Below, one piece after another: positions 6,504 through 8,244 of a stretch of 8,244 bases of DNA. The stretch is from Planctomycetota bacterium. GTDB taxonomy: Bacteria > Planctomycetota > PUPC01 > JACPCR01. The stretch lies in the NCBI GenBank assembly GCA_030740295.1, contig JASLXP010000788.1, forward strand, positions 1 through 8,244. The letters are read 5' to 3'. Position 1 is the stretch's first letter, and every line of letters starts with the position of its first letter. Under the pieces are notes generated by a model. The model had not been told where the DNA came from. It did not search any database and saw nothing but the letters and a program-made list of their open reading frames with translations. The position numbers and the translations under genes are program-made.

Positions 6504-7331
6504 GTGAAGGCCCTTTCCATAATCATCACAGCTCCGAAGTACCGAGCTTTCACGCTTATCGAGTTGCTGGTGGTGATTGCGATCATAGCCATTCTGGCTG
6601 CGTTGCTCTTGCCGGCCCTGGCCAAGGCCAAGCGCAAGGCCAAGCAGATCGGGTGCGTTTCCAACCATAAACAGTACGGAATTGCCATCATTGCCAACGC
6701 CTCGGACAACGATGAGAAGATCATGAGTATGGTGCAGCAATGGGGCAAGGTTCATTACCCGATGTACATACGGTTCACCAACGAGGAGCAGTCTGAGCCG
6801 CGGGAGTGGGCGGTCAACGAGATTGAGCCTTATCTCCAGTCGTTCAACATGGCCAACGAGAACGTATACGGTGTCACGATGTGCCCGGAGATTGATGCCA
6901 CAAAAATGAACGCATGGCTTAAGCAGGTGAACTTCAGGCAATACAATTTCCTTGAATACCAATACGCTTACTGGGGGCGTGTGGATGTTGCGCACAAGGT
7001 GAATGCCGGTCAAATCAGGGGCACTGCGATGCAGGACCTGACAGCCAACAGCCTTGAATCCAGTCGTCTTCTCATGAGCGATATCCTTGAGTACGACGGC
7101 GATGGCTGGCGCTACAACCATGGCCCAGCTGGCTGGGCCTACAATGAAAACTTCCCGGGTATGCCCAGGGACAGAGGCAAGGTGCCGAACATCGACGGTA
7201 TCAACATGCTCTTCGGCGACGGCCATGTGAAGTGGAAGAAGAAGTCTGAGTTTCCGCACCTGTCCAAGATGTACCTCTGGAGCCGCTACCCGGGCGGTGC
7301 GATCGCCCACGGGGACTCTTTTTATTACTAA
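6504..7331 (+). CDS. Prepilin-like (type II secretion pseudopilin-type) protein, copy 1
   Basis: This is an exported protein of about 275 residues with a type IV prepilin leader: a short basic N-terminus, then [16 protein letters not shown], a hydrophobic helix with Glu at +5, and a basic stretch AKAKRKAKQ. Such proteins are cut and N-methylated by a prepilin peptidase and sit in the inner membrane or a pseudopilus. The start is chosen at GTG 6504 because it leaves a normal 15-residue leader; the frame stays open upstream to another GTG at 6345, which would give an implausible 68-residue leader. No ribosome site is clear. The residue before the cut is Ala (RA-FTL) rather than the usual Gly. 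The C-terminal part has [12 protein letters not shown], the DG core of the processing-associated H-X9-DG module, with Asn at the His position. It is the tandem paralogue of the next gene. The substrate is unknown. Confidence 0.85.
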   Translation: MKALSIIITAPKYRAFTLIELLVVIAIIAILAALLLPALAKAKRKAKQIGCVSNHKQYGIAIIANASDNDEKIMSMVQQWGKVHYPMYIRFTNEEQSEPREWAVNEIEPYLQSFNMANENVYGVTMCPEIDATKMNAWLKQVNFRQYNFLEYQYAYWGRVDVAHKVNAGQIRGTAMQDLTANSLESSRLLMSDILEYDGDGWRYNHGPAGWAYNENFPGMPRDRGKVPNIDGINMLFGDGHVKWKKKSEFPHLSKMYLWSRYPGGAIAHGDSFYY

Positions 7332-7344
7332 TCCAAATCGGCTA

Positions 7345-7371
7345 TTGACAGAAATGTAACTTTCGTTTAAT
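7345..7371 (+). promoter_or_regulatory. Candidate sigma70-type promoter for the second prepilin gene
   Basis: In the 75-base gap between the paralogues a perfect -35 box TTGACA (7345-7350) is followed by TTTAAT (7366-7371, five of six matches to TATAAT) after 15 bases, or by TAATAA (7368-7373) after 17. The first spacing is short and the second hexamer is poor, so this is a moderate candidate. It would let copy 2 be expressed independently of copy 1, with a leader of about 30 bases. Confidence 0.4.
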
Positions 7372-7406
7372 AAACCATTTGAAAGCAATAACAAGCATTT
7401 GATTTC

Positions 7407-8225
7407 ATGGTTTTGTCTAAAAACGAAATACGGGGATTTACCCTGATTGAGTTGCTGGTGGTGATTGCGATCATAGCCATTCTGGCTGCGTTGCTCTTGC
7501 CGGCCCTGGCCAAAGCCAAGCGCAAGGCCAAGCAGATCGGGTGCGTTTCCAACCATAAACAGTACGGAATTGCCATCATTGCCAACGCCTCGGACAATGA
7601 TGAGAAGATCATGCGAATGGTGCAGCAATGGGGCAATGTGCATTATCCTAACTACATAAGGTTCACCAACGAAGGCCAAGCGGATCCGCAGGAGTGGGCT
7701 GTGAACCAGATCCAGCCGTATTTAGAGTCGTTCAACATGGCCAACGAGAACGTATACGGTGTGGCGATGTGCCCGGAGATTGATGCCGCGAAAATGAACG
7801 CGTGGCTTAAGCAGGTGAATTTCAGGCAATTCAATTTCCTTGAATACCAGTACACCTACTGGGGGCGTGTGGACGTTGCGCACAAGGTGAATGCCGGCCA
7901 AATCAGGGGCACTGCTCTGCAGGACCTGACCGCCAACAGCCTTGAATCCAGCCGTTTGCTCATGAGCGACATTCTCTATTACGACGCCTCCGATCGTGCC
8001 TGGCGCTACAACCACGGTCCGGCCGGTTGGTCGTATAACGAGAATTTCCCGGGCATGCCTAGGGACAGGGGCAGGGAGCCGAACATCGACGGTATCAACA
8101 TGCTATTCGGCGACGGCCATGTGAAGTGGAAGAAGAAGTCTGAGTTTCAGCATCTGTCCAAGATGCACCTCTGGAGCCGCTACCCGGGGGGTGCGATTGC
8201 CCACGGGGACTCTTTTTATTACTGA
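7407..8225 (+). CDS. Prepilin-like (type II secretion pseudopilin-type) protein, copy 2
   Basis: This gene encodes 272 residues from ATG 7407 to TGA 8223-8225. The leader is [10 protein letters not shown], followed by [16 protein letters not shown] with Gly at -1, Phe at +1 and Glu at +5, a standard prepilin peptidase site. A transmembrane helix, the [18 protein letters not shown] stretch and a globular domain follow. The globular part is rich in aromatic residues ([17 protein letters not shown]) and ends with [12 protein letters not shown] and HGDSFYY. It is about 90% identical to copy 1 just upstream and is separated by 75 bases, which may contain its own promoter. No Shine-Dalgarno sequence is visible, which also holds for its neighbour. 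The two copies differ most at residues 80-107, where several charged residues are exchanged (for example Glu to Gln). The specific role is unknown; the family is widespread and multi-copy in PVC bacteria. Confidence 0.88.
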   Translation: MVLSKNEIRGFTLIELLVVIAIIAILAALLLPALAKAKRKAKQIGCVSNHKQYGIAIIANASDNDEKIMRMVQQWGNVHYPNYIRFTNEGQADPQEWAVNQIQPYLESFNMANENVYGVAMCPEIDAAKMNAWLKQVNFRQFNFLEYQYTYWGRVDVAHKVNAGQIRGTALQDLTANSLESSRLLMSDILYYDASDRAWRYNHGPAGWSYNENFPGMPRDRGREPNIDGINMLFGDGHVKWKKKSEFQHLSKMHLWSRYPGGAIAHGDSFYY

Positions 8226-8244
8226 TCTAATTCACGAACCCATT

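Larger units (their letters stand above)
6504..8225 (+). repeat. Tandem gene duplication (two prepilin-like paralogues, 888-base offset at the 5' end)
   Basis: The two coding regions align almost end to end from the FTLIEL codons to the shared terminal AHGDSFYY. At protein level there are about 21 substitutions plus one two-residue insertion in copy 2 over about 260 positions. At DNA level 6561-6725 and 7449-7613 differ at only 2 of 165 bases, whereas 6756-6839 and 7644-7727 differ at 22 of 84. Sequences upstream of the leaders and downstream of the stops are largely unrelated, so the duplicated unit is essentially the coding region. Confidence 0.9.

Noticed and set aside
6232..6504. 90-codon plus-strand ORF in the divergent intergenic region
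   Set aside because: No recognisable motif, no ribosome site, and it overlaps the region that must hold two promoters. Probably open by chance.
6501..7679. 392-codon minus-strand ORF spanning both prepilin genes
   Set aside because: It is antisense to two clear prepilin genes and contains the same translated shadow twice, because the genes are duplicated. No independent evidence of coding.
1..8244. CRISPR array, rRNA, transposase or integrase gene
   Set aside because: No regularly spaced short repeats, no rRNA-like sequence and no recombinase or transposase reading frame could be found within the window.

Overview
The window looks like chromosomal DNA of a PVC-group bacterium, most likely Verrucomicrobiota (Lentisphaerota or Planctomycetota are the alternatives). 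The reasons are a giant secreted protein combining ThuA, DUF1080, cytochrome c, DUF6797 and a beta-propeller, prepilin-like proteins with the [16 protein letters not shown] leader typical of that group, and a secreted alpha-L-rhamnosidase-like gene. This taxonomic call rests on family recognition only; no database search was possible.

Layout. Positions 1-182 (minus) hold the N-terminus of a secreted, probably GH78-type, glycosidase that runs off the left edge. Positions 183-1020 have no intact gene and look like a debris or junction zone. They contain a 31-codon ORF, a 77-codon headless ORF fragment (both minus), a lipoprotein signal peptide that stops four residues after its lipobox cysteine (plus), and the 3' half of a tRNA-Ala(CGC) ending in CCA (928-972). 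The tRNA half looks like an integration (att) scar and suggests that DNA to its left arrived with, or was rearranged by, an integrative element. Positions 1021-6201 (minus) are one 1726-codon gene. Positions 6202-6503 are a divergent intergenic region. Positions 6504-7331 and 7407-8225 (plus) are two tandem, about 90% identical prepilin-like genes separated by 75 bases. The last 19 bases hold nothing recognisable.

How the genes may work together. The left and central genes fit extracytoplasmic sugar or glycan breakdown. The giant protein joins two domains linked to 3-keto-sugar chemistry (ThuA-like and 3-keto-disaccharide hydrolase-like) to a haem c domain and a propeller, so it could oxidise and cleave a glycan in one chain; this is inference. 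The most unusual structure is inside it. A block of about 400 residues with two LamG domains appears to be inserted in a loop of the DUF1080 domain, bracketed by two very acidic hinges, with the last strands of the host domain resuming afterwards. The prepilin pair are surface or secretion-pseudopilus proteins of unknown role. They are nearly identical at the ends but carry a sharply diverged central patch.
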